Positions 9,529 through 17,311 of a stretch of 64,000 bases of DNA are shown piece by piece (position 1 is the first letter of the stretch; each line of letters starts with the position of its first letter). A program made the position numbers and the translations under genes. The notes beneath the pieces are model-generated. The model made no database searches. It was not told the DNA's origin and saw only the letters and a list, made by a program, of their open reading frames with translations. The DNA comes from Poseidonocella sp. HB161398 (lineage in GTDB: Bacteria; Pseudomonadota; Alphaproteobacteria; Rhodobacterales; Rhodobacteraceae). The stretch lies in contig NZ_VATA01000034.1 of the NCBI RefSeq assembly GCF_005870025.1, positions 1 to 64,000 of the forward strand, written 5' to 3'.

Positions 9529-11020
9529 TCTGGTCATCGTCTATCACCGCCAGCCCTACGAGGAGGTCGAGGTCGACGGAAAGGTGGAGTTCCGCGAGAA
9601 CAAGTCGCCGAACGGCATCGTCCCGACCCTCAAGAGCCTGTTCGGCAACGTGCCGACCGGCGCCTGGATCGCCTGGAAGCAGGCCGAGGATCCCGAGAAT
9701 CCGGGCTTCGAGCAGGTCGTCGAGATCGACGACGCCTATGGCAAGTACCGGGTCAGCCGCCTGCCGCTGACCGCCGAGCAGGTGTCGAGCTTCTACCACA
9801 TCACCTCGAAAGAGGCGTTCTGGCCGATCCTCCACAACTTCAAGGAACGCTACAACTACGACCCCGTGGACTGGCCGACCTTCCAGGAGGTGAACCGCAA
9901 GTTCGCCGAGGCCGCCGCGGCCGAGGCCAATCCCGGCGCCGTGGTCTGGATCCACGACTACAACCTGTGGCTGGTCGCGGGCTACCTGCGCAAGCTGCGC
10001 CCGGATGTGCGGATCGCCTTCTTCCACCACACGCCCTTCCCCTCGGCGGACATGTTCAACGTGCTGCCCTGGCGCAAGGAGATCATGCAGAGCCTGCTGT
10101 CCTGCGACGTGGTCGGGTTCCACATCCCGCGCTATGCCGAGAATTTCGTCGGCGCCGCGCAGTCGCTTCTGGATGTCGAGGTCACCGGGCGCCGTGACGT
10201 GCCCGAGAGCCTGATGACCGATGGCGGCGCCCTGTCGGACCGCCGCGTGCCGCACCGCCTGCGCTACCGCGACCGCGAGATCACCGTCGCGACCGCGCCG
10301 GTCGGGGTGAATGTCAGCTATATCGAGGAGCTCGCCGCCAGCGAGGAGACCGCCGCGAAGGTCGCCGCGATCCGCGAGGAGCTCGACGGCAAGCGGCTGA
10401 TCCTCTCGGTCGGGCGCACCGACTACACCAAGGGCGGGGTGGAGCAGCTGCAGGCCTACGAGCGCCTGCTGAAGCGCCGTCCCGACCTGCGCGGCAAGGT
10501 CCGGCTGATGCATGTCTCGGTCATGGCGAATGCCAACATGACCGCCTACCAGGAGGTGCAGTCGGGGCTGGAAGCGCTGGCGGGCCATATCAACGGGCTC
10601 TATGGCAGCTTCGAATGGCAGCCGCTGGCCTTCATCTCGAACCCGGTGCCGTTCCGCGACCTGATCGCCTATTACCGCGCGGCCGATGTCGCCTGGATCA
10701 CGCCGCTGGCGGACGGGATGAACCTGGTCTGCGAGGAATACGCCTCGGCCCGGACCGATGGCGACGGCTGCCTGGTGCTGTCGGAATTCGCCGGCGCCGC
10801 AGTGGTGCTGTCGGATGCGGTGCTGACCAACCCGTTCTCGCACCGCTCCATGGATGCCGCGATCGAGCGGGCGCTGGCGATGGGCGAGGAGACGCGGCGC
10901 CACCGCATGGCCTCGCTGCGCGCGGCGACCCACCGCCATAGCGTCGAGGCCTGGGCGGCAGAGCAGATGAGCAGCTTCGAGGGCCTCGGCCATGCCCTCG
11001 ACCTTGCCAGCGCTGACTGA
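9518..11020 (+). CDS. ggpS: Glucosylglycerol-phosphate synthase
   Basis: This 500-residue GT20-family glycosyltransferase joins ADP-glucose and glycerol 3-phosphate to make glucosylglycerol phosphate, precursor of the compatible solute. The start YHRQPYEEVEVDG and SPNGIVPTLKSLF are typical of GgpS rather than trehalose-phosphate synthase, which has the related fold. Other marks are VWIHDYNLWLV, FFHHTPFPSADMFNVLPW, SVGRTDYTKGG and the nucleotide-sugar site TPLADGMNLVCEEY. The 11-base overlap with the phosphatase and 3-base gap to the PLD-like gene place all in one operon. Salt-induced expression is expected from the known role but is not shown here. Confidence 0.9.
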   Translation: MPSDLVIVYHRQPYEEVEVDGKVEFRENKSPNGIVPTLKSLFGNVPTGAWIAWKQAEDPENPGFEQVVEIDDAYGKYRVSRLPLTAEQVSSFYHITSKEAFWPILHNFKERYNYDPVDWPTFQEVNRKFAEAAAAEANPGAVVWIHDYNLWLVAGYLRKLRPDVRIAFFHHTPFPSADMFNVLPWRKEIMQSLLSCDVVGFHIPRYAENFVGAAQSLLDVEVTGRRDVPESLMTDGGALSDRRVPHRLRYRDREITVATAPVGVNVSYIEELAASEETAAKVAAIREELDGKRLILSVGRTDYTKGGVEQLQAYERLLKRRPDLRGKVRLMHVSVMANANMTAYQEVQSGLEALAGHINGLYGSFEWQPLAFISNPVPFRDLIAYYRAADVAWITPLADGMNLVCEEYASARTDGDGCLVLSEFAGAAVVLSDAVLTNPFSHRSMDAAIERALAMGEETRRHRMASLRAATHRHSVEAWAAEQMSSFEGLGHALDLASAD

Positions 11021-11023
11021 CCC

Positions 11024-12595
11024 ATGGATGGCACGGTGCTGGCGGGCATGGCCGCCGCCGAAACCCGGCTGCGGCGCATCTGCCTGACAGCGGCCGAGGC
11101 GTATCCGGCGCTGGAGGAGGAATTCCTCTCTGCCCGGCAGGAGATCCACGCCTCCTTCCGGGTCTTCGATCCCTCGACGCGGCTGCGCGGCGAGGCTGGA
11201 CGGGCTGTCGGCGGCTGCTGGGCCGACCTCCTGGCGCATGTGCTGGGCAAGGGCGTGCATGTGACGCTGGTCCTGTCGGATTTCGACGCCATCGCGCGCC
11301 CCGAGCTGCACCGCATGGCCCATGGCCATGCCCGCGCGCTGGAGGCGGTGCGTGACGCCTTGCCCGAGGGGGCGGGGCGGCTGACCCTGCGGCTGGCGCC
11401 GCATCCCGCGCGGATGGGCGCGCTGCCGCGGCTCCTGCTGCTGCCGGTGATCCGCAAGCACCTGCGCGAGACCGCGGAGGCGATCGGCGCGATGGCGCCC
11501 GAGGACCGCCGCCAGGCGCTCGAGGACAGTCCCGGCCTTGCCGGCTATCTCGAGGAGCGCGGCGGAAAGCTGCGGGTGAAGCGGCTGATCCTGCCCGAGG
11601 TGCTGCCCGCCACCCATCACCAGAAGATCGCGGTCTTCGACCGGGCGCGGCTCTATATCGGCGGGCTCGATCTCGACGAGCGCCGCTGGGACACGCCCGA
11701 GCACCGCCGCGCCGCCGCCGAGACCTGGCATGACGTGCAGGTGCTGATGGAGGGACCGGTGGCGCGCGAGGCACAGGCCCATCTCGACCGCTTCCTCGGC
11801 GAGACCGAGGGGCGGCAGCGCCCGGGACCGGGGCGCGAGCTTTTGCGCACGCTGTCGCGGGCCCGCCGGGTGGCGCTGCCCTTCTTCGGGCCGCGGCCGG
11901 TGCTGGGCGAGATCGCCGCCGCGCATCGCGACGCGATCGCCCGCGCGGAGGAGTTCATCTTCCTCGAGACCCAGTTCCTGCGGGACCTGCCGCTGGCGCG
12001 CGCGCTGGCGAAGCGCGGACGCGAGGCGCCGGGGCTGGGCCTTGTCGCCATGCTGCCCGCCGCCCCCGAGGATGTCGCCTTCCAGAGCGATTACGGCATC
12101 GGCATGCGCCATGCCGAGGCGCTGCAGATCCGCTGCCTCGAGACGCTGGCCGAGGCTTTCGGCCGCCGCTTCTACGCGGTCTGCCCGGCCCAGCCGCGCC
12201 CGGCCGCCTCCGAAGGCGAGCGCGACACCGTCAAGGGCGCGCCGCAGATCTACGTCCATGCCAAGGTCTCGATCTTCGATGGCCGGCAGGCGATCGTCTC
12301 CTCGGCCAATCTCAACGGCCGCTCGCTGCGCTGGGACACCGAGGCCGGGGTGATGCTGAAGCGGCCGGAGGACGCGGCCGAGCTGCGCGACCGCTGCATG
12401 CGCCACTGGCTGGGGGCAGGCTATGACGCCGATCCCGCGCCCTTCCGGCAGAGCGCGGATGCCTGGCGCGGCCGGGCCCGGGCCAATGCGGCGCGCGATC
12501 CGGCGTCGCGGGAGGGCTATGTCATGCCCTATCCCTGGGCGCGGGCCGAGGATTTCGCCACCGAGGTTCCGGGCTTCCCGGCCGAGGCCGTGTAA
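11024..12595 (+). CDS. Phospholipase D-like phosphodiesterase
   Basis: The 523-residue protein has two HKD motifs: HHQKIAVFD followed by GGLDLDERRWD (about residues 204-225), and HAKVSIFDGRQAIVSSANLNGRS (about residues 413-435). Together they would form one active site of the PLD superfamily. Such enzymes hydrolyse or exchange phosphodiester bonds, usually in phospholipids. No signal peptide is evident, so it is likely cytoplasmic or peripheral to the membrane. It starts 3 bases after ggpS and is clearly in that operon. Its part in osmolyte synthesis is unknown; membrane lipid remodelling under salt stress, or release of glycerol phosphate, are guesses. Confidence 0.85.
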   Translation: MDGTVLAGMAAAETRLRRICLTAAEAYPALEEEFLSARQEIHASFRVFDPSTRLRGEAGRAVGGCWADLLAHVLGKGVHVTLVLSDFDAIARPELHRMAHGHARALEAVRDALPEGAGRLTLRLAPHPARMGALPRLLLLPVIRKHLRETAEAIGAMAPEDRRQALEDSPGLAGYLEERGGKLRVKRLILPEVLPATHHQKIAVFDRARLYIGGLDLDERRWDTPEHRRAAAETWHDVQVLMEGPVAREAQAHLDRFLGETEGRQRPGPGRELLRTLSRARRVALPFFGPRPVLGEIAAAHRDAIARAEEFIFLETQFLRDLPLARALAKRGREAPGLGLVAMLPAAPEDVAFQSDYGIGMRHAEALQIRCLETLAEAFGRRFYAVCPAQPRPAASEGERDTVKGAPQIYVHAKVSIFDGRQAIVSSANLNGRSLRWDTEAGVMLKRPEDAAELRDRCMRHWLGAGYDADPAPFRQSADAWRGRARANAARDPASREGYVMPYPWARAEDFATEVPGFPAEAV

Positions 12596-12670
12596 GGGCC
12601 TCCGCGCGCGCAACGCCGGAGCCCGTCGGCAGGTTCCCGCCGAAAGCCGATTTAATTCAAGAGCTTCTCC

Positions 12671-12696
12671 GGAACATTCCGACCCCTCCCGCGGTT
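12671..12696 (+). promoter_or_regulatory. Candidate ECF-type stress promoter upstream of the PRC-barrel gene
   Basis: GGAAC (12671-12675) is followed after 16 bases by CGGTT (12692-12696). This is close to the GGAAC-N16/17-CGTT pattern of the alphaproteobacterial general stress sigma factor EcfG. The PRC-barrel gene starts 49 bases further on. The -10 half is imperfect and not all Rhodobacteraceae have EcfG, so this is tentative. Confidence 0.3.
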
Positions 12697-12744
12697 TCCC
12701 TCCCAGATCGCAAGTCAACGATCCGGAAACTTCGGGAGAAAGAC

Positions 12745-13872
12745 ATGACCAGGTTCTATGTTGCATCGACCGCCCTCGCGCTCGTTCTGGCGACGCCGCT
12801 GAGCGCCCAGACCGCAGACGAGCAAAGCGGCTTCGCCTACAGCCCCACGGGTGACGAGGTCCGCGCATCGCAATTCATCGGCGCCCGCGTCTACGCCGCG
12901 GCGCCGGAAGAGGCCGCCATGTCGGCGGACGGCTCCGCAGTTGACGGGGTCGGCAACGGCGCCGAAGAGGCCGACGACATGGCCGCCGGGGACACCGCTC
13001 CGGCCGATCCGCGCGACGACTATGCCGATGTCGGCGAAATCGGCGACGTGCTGATGAGCCAGGACGGCCAGATCGAGGCGATCCTCGTGGATGTCGGCGG
13101 CTTCCTCGGCATCGGCGAGAAGCAGGTGGCGATCTCGATGGACAAGCTCGAATTCGTCCCGGACACCGCCGCCGCGCAGGACTGGATGGTCGTCTTCACC
13201 TCCGACCGCGAGACGCTGGAGAACGCCCCGGCCTACGAGCCCCCGGCCGATCCGGCCGCGATGGACGGCGCCGATGCCGGCGCAGCCGTGGCGCCGACGG
13301 GCTCGGTCTCCGAAACGGTCGGCGATGCCGGCTCGGACGCGGCCGACTGGGCGGAAGAGAAGACCGCCCAGGGCGAGCAGGCGCTTGATGCCGCCGGCGA
13401 CAAGGCGTCCGACATGGCCCAGAGCGCGCAGCAGGACATGCAGAGCGCAGCCGAGGGCGTGGGCGAGGCCGCTGACCGTGCCGGCGACGCGCTGGCCGGG
13501 GCCGCCACCAGCGCAGGCGCCGCAGTCGAAGATGCCGGCGAGGACATGCAGCAGGCCGGGACCGATGCCGGTTCGGCAGACTACGTGACCGCCGATATCG
13601 GCGACGTGACGACCGAACAGCTGACCGGCGCGCGGGTCTACGACCTCAACGACAAGCGCATCGGCGAGGTCCACGAGGTCGCGATGACGGCCGACGGCCA
13701 GCCCGGCAAGGCGATCGTCGATGTCGGCGGCTTCCTCGGGATCGGCGAGAAGCGGGTCGAGCTGGGCTTCGACCAGATGAATATCGAGAAGCTCAATGGC
13801 GGCGACGAGCTGCGCATCCAGGTCAACGCGACCGAGGAGCAGCTCAAGGAAATGCCCGAATACGAGGGGTAA
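12745..13872 (+). CDS. Secreted protein with two PRC-barrel domains
   Basis: The 375-residue protein has a signal peptide (cleavage near LSAQTADE, about residue 24) and two PRC-barrel domains. The domains are at about residues 35-150 and 280-370. Both contain the motif VDVGGFLGIGEK, encoded by almost identical DNA (13090-13122 and 13730-13762, one difference in 33 bases). Between them lies an Ala/Asp/Gly-rich, low-complexity stretch of heptad-like helices (residues about 165-275). PRC barrels bind metal or protein partners. Secreted alphaproteobacterial versions are usually stress-related, but the precise role is unknown. A possible stress promoter precedes it and a hairpin follows it. Confidence 0.85.
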   Translation: MTRFYVASTALALVLATPLSAQTADEQSGFAYSPTGDEVRASQFIGARVYAAAPEEAAMSADGSAVDGVGNGAEEADDMAAGDTAPADPRDDYADVGEIGDVLMSQDGQIEAILVDVGGFLGIGEKQVAISMDKLEFVPDTAAAQDWMVVFTSDRETLENAPAYEPPADPAAMDGADAGAAVAPTGSVSETVGDAGSDAADWAEEKTAQGEQALDAAGDKASDMAQSAQQDMQSAAEGVGEAADRAGDALAGAATSAGAAVEDAGEDMQQAGTDAGSADYVTADIGDVTTEQLTGARVYDLNDKRIGEVHEVAMTADGQPGKAIVDVGGFLGIGEKRVELGFDQMNIEKLNGGDELRIQVNATEEQLKEMPEYEG

Positions 13873-13889
13873 CCCCCTGCGCCCCTCCT

Positions 13890-13913
13890 GGGCGGTCCCT
13901 TGCGGGGCCGCCC
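13890..13913 (+). terminator. Stem-loop after the PRC-barrel gene
   Basis: Ten-base arms GGGCGGTCCC (13890-13899) and GGGGCCGCCC (13904-13913) pair with one G-U wobble around a 4-base loop, 18 bases after the stop codon. There is no T-run, so the structure may act with Rho or protect the 3' end of the message. Confidence 0.45.
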
Positions 13914-14025
13914 GTCTGGCTGCAATATCCTCGAGACTGGATTGACCTGCAGATTGACGTGACCCGATGACCCAGAATGTGTTCCCCGCTCTCTTCCTGC
14001 CCGGCGCAATGGCCGGAATTTCGTC

Positions 14026-14388
14026 ATGAGCGGGCGGGAACCTGGGGACGAGTCGCTCGTTTCCATTCTGATCCGCCAGGCCGGCGCCCTGCTTCAGGGC
14101 GAAGTCGATCTGGTGAAGGCGCGCATCGAGCGGGCCCTGCACCGCGCCATCTTCGCCATCGGGCTGGCAGTCTTTGCCGCCGTGCTGGGGATGACGGCAC
14201 TGAATTTCGCCGCGGAAGTGGCGGTCCAGAAGCTGGTCGAGTCCGGCTGGGAGGAATCCTCGGCGGACGGGCTGGTGGCAGCCGGGGCGGCGGCAGCGGC
14301 GCTTCTGTGCCTTCTGGCCGGCGGGCTGCTTCTGCGGGGGCTGATACCGAATTCCCGGCGGGAGCGCCGGCGGCGGGACCGCCGCTAG
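14026..14388 (+). CDS. Phage holin-like (DUF1469-type) small membrane protein
   Basis: The 120-residue protein begins with an amphipathic segment (QAGALLQGEVDLVKARIE), followed by two transmembrane helices at about residues 42-62 and 85-107, and a strongly basic tail (RRERRRRDRR). This layout matches the putative actinobacterial holin-X / phage-holin-3 family, which is widespread in bacterial chromosomes. There it accompanies DUF3618-type proteins and is not part of a phage. The next gene has that type of partner. The function is unknown, but membrane or envelope stress is the usual setting. Confidence 0.75.
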   Translation: MSGREPGDESLVSILIRQAGALLQGEVDLVKARIERALHRAIFAIGLAVFAAVLGMTALNFAAEVAVQKLVESGWEESSADGLVAAGAAAAALLCLLAGGLLLRGLIPNSRRERRRRDRR

Positions 14389-14435
14389 CGCTCCGGCCAT
14401 GACCTGAAACCGACGAAACGGAAGGAGACGGGACG

Positions 14436-15077
14436 ATGGCCAGGAAACTGACCCAGGACGATCTGGAACGCGAATTGAAGGATCAGCGCGACGCGCTGGC
14501 CGACACGCTGGAGCAGCTCTCCGGCCGGCTGGGCCGCGGCGATCTCTGGGCCGAGGCGGCGGCGCTGGCCGCCTCCTGCGGCCGCGATGCCGGCAAGCTG
14601 GCCTTCTCGGCGGCCAAGGCCAATCCCGGCCGCACCGCCGCGATCGGCGGGGCCGCGGCCCTGGCGCTCTGGGGCGCCTCGCGGCTGCGCCGCCGCCCCG
14701 AGCCGGAAACCCGCATGACCCGGTTCCGCCACCGCGCGGAAGAGGCGATGGCCGAGGCCGGCCGCGATACCGAGGCGCTGGTCAAGGTGCTGAAGGCGCG
14801 GCTCGAGGCGCTGGAGCTGCAGCGCGACGCCGAGGACCGCCGCCGCGACGAGAAGCGCAAGTCGCAGATGCGCTCGGCCAGCGGGCCGCTGGTCGCGGGG
14901 CTGGGCGCCCTGGCGATCGCCGCCGCGGCCCGTGCGCTGCGCAGCCGCCCAGACGCGAAGGAGAGCGCCGAGGCGACGATGGAGGACCTCGCCGAGGAGC
15001 TCGACGACCTGGCGAAGTCGATGGAGGCGAAGATGCCCTCCGAAGAGGAGATGCCGCTGCCGAACGGGCGGCACTGA
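14436..15077 (+). CDS. DUF3618-like membrane-associated protein
   Basis: The 213-residue protein starts with LTQDDLERELKDQRDALADTLEQLSGRL, a pattern like the short DUF3618 domain (a conserved R..L..TL..L helix). A hydrophobic Ala/Gly segment follows at about residues 65-85. Next come a long charged coiled-coil region (about 95-145), a second Ala-rich hydrophobic helix (about 148-170) and an acidic tail. It follows the holin-like gene by 47 bases, the usual pairing for these families. No catalytic motif is visible. It is probably a membrane-anchored structural or stress protein. Confidence 0.65.
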   Translation: MARKLTQDDLERELKDQRDALADTLEQLSGRLGRGDLWAEAAALAASCGRDAGKLAFSAAKANPGRTAAIGGAAALALWGASRLRRRPEPETRMTRFRHRAEEAMAEAGRDTEALVKVLKARLEALELQRDAEDRRRDEKRKSQMRSASGPLVAGLGALAIAAAARALRSRPDAKESAEATMEDLAEELDDLAKSMEAKMPSEEEMPLPNGRH

Positions 15078-15173
15078 TGCCGTGCCGCGCCGACCGGCCC
15101 GCCTGCCGCGAGGCGGGCGACGGCCTGCCGGCGCGGCGGGGCGGCGGCGGCGACCCGTCCTGCCAGGCGGGCC

Positions 15174-15196
15174 GCCCCGCCCGTAGCGGGCGGGGC
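15174..15196 (+). promoter_or_regulatory. Perfect hairpin covering the ribosome-binding region of the YihY gene
   Basis: GCCCCGCCCG (15174-15183), loop TAG, CGGGCGGGGC (15187-15196) form a 10-bp all-GC stem ending four bases before the ATG at 15201. The only purine-rich ribosome-site candidate (GGCGGGG) lies inside the 3' arm, so translation may be restrained unless ribosomes or another factor open it. A weaker hairpin (CCCGCCT/AGGCGGG) lies about 60 bases upstream in the same leader. Confidence 0.55.
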
Positions 15197-15200
15197 TGAG

Positions 15201-16121
15201 ATGGTCCTGCTGCCGCGCTCCCGCAAGGCGGTCTGGCTGGCCGCGCTCGGCGGCGCGCTGGCGCAGATCGACCGGCGCAATCTCGGGCTGATCGCCGCCG
15301 GGGTGGCCTTCTACAGCCTGCTGTCGCTGTTTCCGGCGATCACCGCCCTGGTCTCGGTCTGGGCGGTCTTCGCCGATCCGCTCGACATCCAGCCCCAGCT
15401 CGCGCTGCTCTCGCGGCTGATCCCGACCGCCGCCTACGAGCTGGTCGCGGGCCAGGTCGCCGCGCTGGTCTCGGCGCCGCCCGCGGCGCTGAGCTGGGCG
15501 GGGGGCGTGTCGCTCTTCGTGGCGCTGTGGTCGGCGCGGGCCGGGGTCGGCGCGCTGACCCGCGGGCTGAACACCGTCTATGGCGAGCAGAACCGCCGCG
15601 GGCTCGGCGAATTCGCCAGCGCGCTCGTCCTGACGCTCCTGCTCCTGGGCCTGACCGCCGCGGTTCTGGCGCTGATGGTGCTCCTGCCGGTGGTGCTGTC
15701 GCAGATCCCGGTCTCCTTCCTCGCGGAGACGCTGCTGCGGGTGGCGAAATGGAGCATCGCGACCGGCCTGGTGCTGCTGTCCCTGGGGCTGCTCTACCGC
15801 GTCGGGCCGAACCGGCGGGCGGCGCGGGTGCCCTGGCTGAGCCCCGGCGCGCTGACCGCGACCGCGCTCTGGGCGATCGCCTCGCTGGGCTTCACCTTCT
15901 ACCTGGAGCATTTCGCGGCGCTCAGCCGCCTCTACGGCTCGCTGGGCGCGGTGGTGGCGCTGCAGATCTGGTTCTTCATCAGCGCGCTCTCGGTGCTCTT
16001 CGGCGCGGCCTTGAATGCGGAGCTGGAGCGGCGCACCGCCGAGGACAGCACGATCGGCCGTCCCCGCCCGCTGGGCCAGCGCGGCGCCGAGGCGGCGGAT
16101 ACCTACCTGCCGACGCGCTGA
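15201..16121 (+). CDS. YihY/BrkB-family inner membrane protein
   Basis: This 306-residue protein has about six transmembrane helices. Family signatures are NLGLIAAGVAFYSLLSLFPAI near residue 30, GGVSLFVALWSARAGVGALTRGLNTVYGE in the middle, and FYLEHFAALSRLYGSLGAVVALQIWFFIS towards the end. The family was once annotated as ribonuclease BN in error. Its members are integral membrane proteins of unknown transport or envelope function. It closes the stress-type gene set that starts with the PRC-barrel gene. Its start lies just behind a strong hairpin. Confidence 0.88.
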   Translation: MVLLPRSRKAVWLAALGGALAQIDRRNLGLIAAGVAFYSLLSLFPAITALVSVWAVFADPLDIQPQLALLSRLIPTAAYELVAGQVAALVSAPPAALSWAGGVSLFVALWSARAGVGALTRGLNTVYGEQNRRGLGEFASALVLTLLLLGLTAAVLALMVLLPVVLSQIPVSFLAETLLRVAKWSIATGLVLLSLGLLYRVGPNRRAARVPWLSPGALTATALWAIASLGFTFYLEHFAALSRLYGSLGAVVALQIWFFISALSVLFGAALNAELERRTAEDSTIGRPRPLGQRGAEAADTYLPTR

Positions 16122-16235
16122 GCGCCGCGGGGCCGTCAACCAGTTTTCCCGGAATCAATCGAACGGATTTTAAACGTCTGATAGTCAATTTGGGGACGAA
16201 TACGTCTCAATTGCGCTCATCACCGGAACCTGCCG

Positions 16236-16961
16236 ATGCCGTCCTCGACGCCGCTTCTGCGCATGCAGAATGTCCATCTGCCGCTCTACCACCACGCGCT
16301 CTACGAGGGCGAGGTATCGGCGGCAATGCGCGAGCTGATGGGCCCGGGAACGGGGCTGGCCGCGATCGGCACCGACGCGGCGGTGGAGCTGCGCCCCGGC
16401 AGCAGCCAGGTCGGCTTCGGCACGGCGATGATCGCCTGGTACCCGCAAGCGGACCCGGCGATGCCCGCGCGCATGCGCCTGGTCTGCGGGCCAGTGGCCG
16501 AGGCGCCGCTGGCGATGCGCCGCGCGGCCGGGGCGGCCGGCTTCTCGGTCTTCGGGGCGGGGCCCCATCTGGCCGGGCTGCGGGCCGGCGCGACCGAGGC
16601 CTGCCGCGCCACCGGCAACCGCAGCGCCGCCTACCACGCCGCCTGCTTCGGCGGCGGCATGGTGCTTTTCGACCGCGACCTCGTCCGCGACCTGCCGCGG
16701 GAGGCCAGCCCGGTCGCGCTGCGCGACTGGATGGAGGCGCATCTGGGCGGCTACATGGCGCTGGTGCGCGACCGCGGCGCCGCGCCCGAGGCGACGGTGA
16801 AGTTCCTCACCGGGGTCGACCGGATCGTGAAGACGCTGCTGCCGGGCTATCTGCATGCCAGCCCGGACCGGCTTTTCGAGGCGGCGCTTGACGGCGTGCG
16901 CTTCCTGCCCTGCCGTCATCCCCTGCCCAAGGCGGAGCGGCGGACGGGCAGCGCGGCCTGA
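16236..16961 (+). CDS. Hypothetical protein, no recognised family
   Basis: The 241-residue product matches nothing I recognise. It has no signal peptide or transmembrane segment. Composition is Ala/Gly/Arg-rich with scattered Cys, and the sequence includes YHAACFGGGMVLFDRDL and YLHASPDRLFEAALDGVRFLPC. Codon use looks like the neighbours'. A 114-base AT-richer stretch before it (16122-16235) could hold its promoter. I use the ATG at 16236; an internal ATG at 16263 (MQNVHLPLYHH) is possible. It may be a small soluble enzyme or regulator. The frame is judged real because of its length, its own upstream region and the lack of a competing gene. Confidence 0.6.
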   Translation: MPSSTPLLRMQNVHLPLYHHALYEGEVSAAMRELMGPGTGLAAIGTDAAVELRPGSSQVGFGTAMIAWYPQADPAMPARMRLVCGPVAEAPLAMRRAAGAAGFSVFGAGPHLAGLRAGATEACRATGNRSAAYHAACFGGGMVLFDRDLVRDLPREASPVALRDWMEAHLGGYMALVRDRGAAPEATVKFLTGVDRIVKTLLPGYLHASPDRLFEAALDGVRFLPCRHPLPKAERRTGSAA

Positions 16962-17311
16962 GGCGGATTTTTTCCGGCAGCGGCGGGAACCTTGCCGCGA
17001 CCCGGCGGTTACCCCCGTACCGGCGGCGGCCTGCGGTGTCCCCCCTCAAGTAGCAGCCCGCTGTCCGGTGGTCCCCCAACACCGCCCGTGCCTCCGCAGC
17101 ACGGGGCCCGCGTTCCGTCCATTCCGGCAGGATGCGGGCTGATTGCGTCGGAAAGCTCATGGTGCAGCCCAAAGGCTGTCCGAAGCCGGACCATCGTTCT
17201 CCATGGCCGCCGAAACGGCCGGCTTTCGGGGCGGGGTCGCGAAGACGCGGACCCGTTTCCCTGCACATGAGACTTCGTGGCCGTCCCGTCGGGCTTTTCG
17301 AGGCGACCGGC
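16962..17311. other. Intergenic region between convergent genes
   Basis: No gene is supported in these 350 bases. One inverted repeat with a single bulge (17180-17189 with 17219-17229, 29-base loop) could form at the 3' end of the CPBP protease transcript. A T-run (GATTTTTTCC, near 16972) follows the hypothetical gene without a clear stem. Nothing else stands out. Confidence 0.4.

Noticed and set aside
9332-12868. A 1178-codon open frame on the minus strand opposite ggpS and the PLD-like gene
   Set aside because: Its translation is Arg/Gly/His/Asp-rich with no domain, and the plus-strand genes have complete motifs. Long antisense frames are expected in DNA this rich in GC.
14026-14388. Prophage remnant suggested by the holin-like protein
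   Set aside because: No other phage gene is nearby. The family is common in bacterial chromosomes beside DUF3618-type genes, as here.
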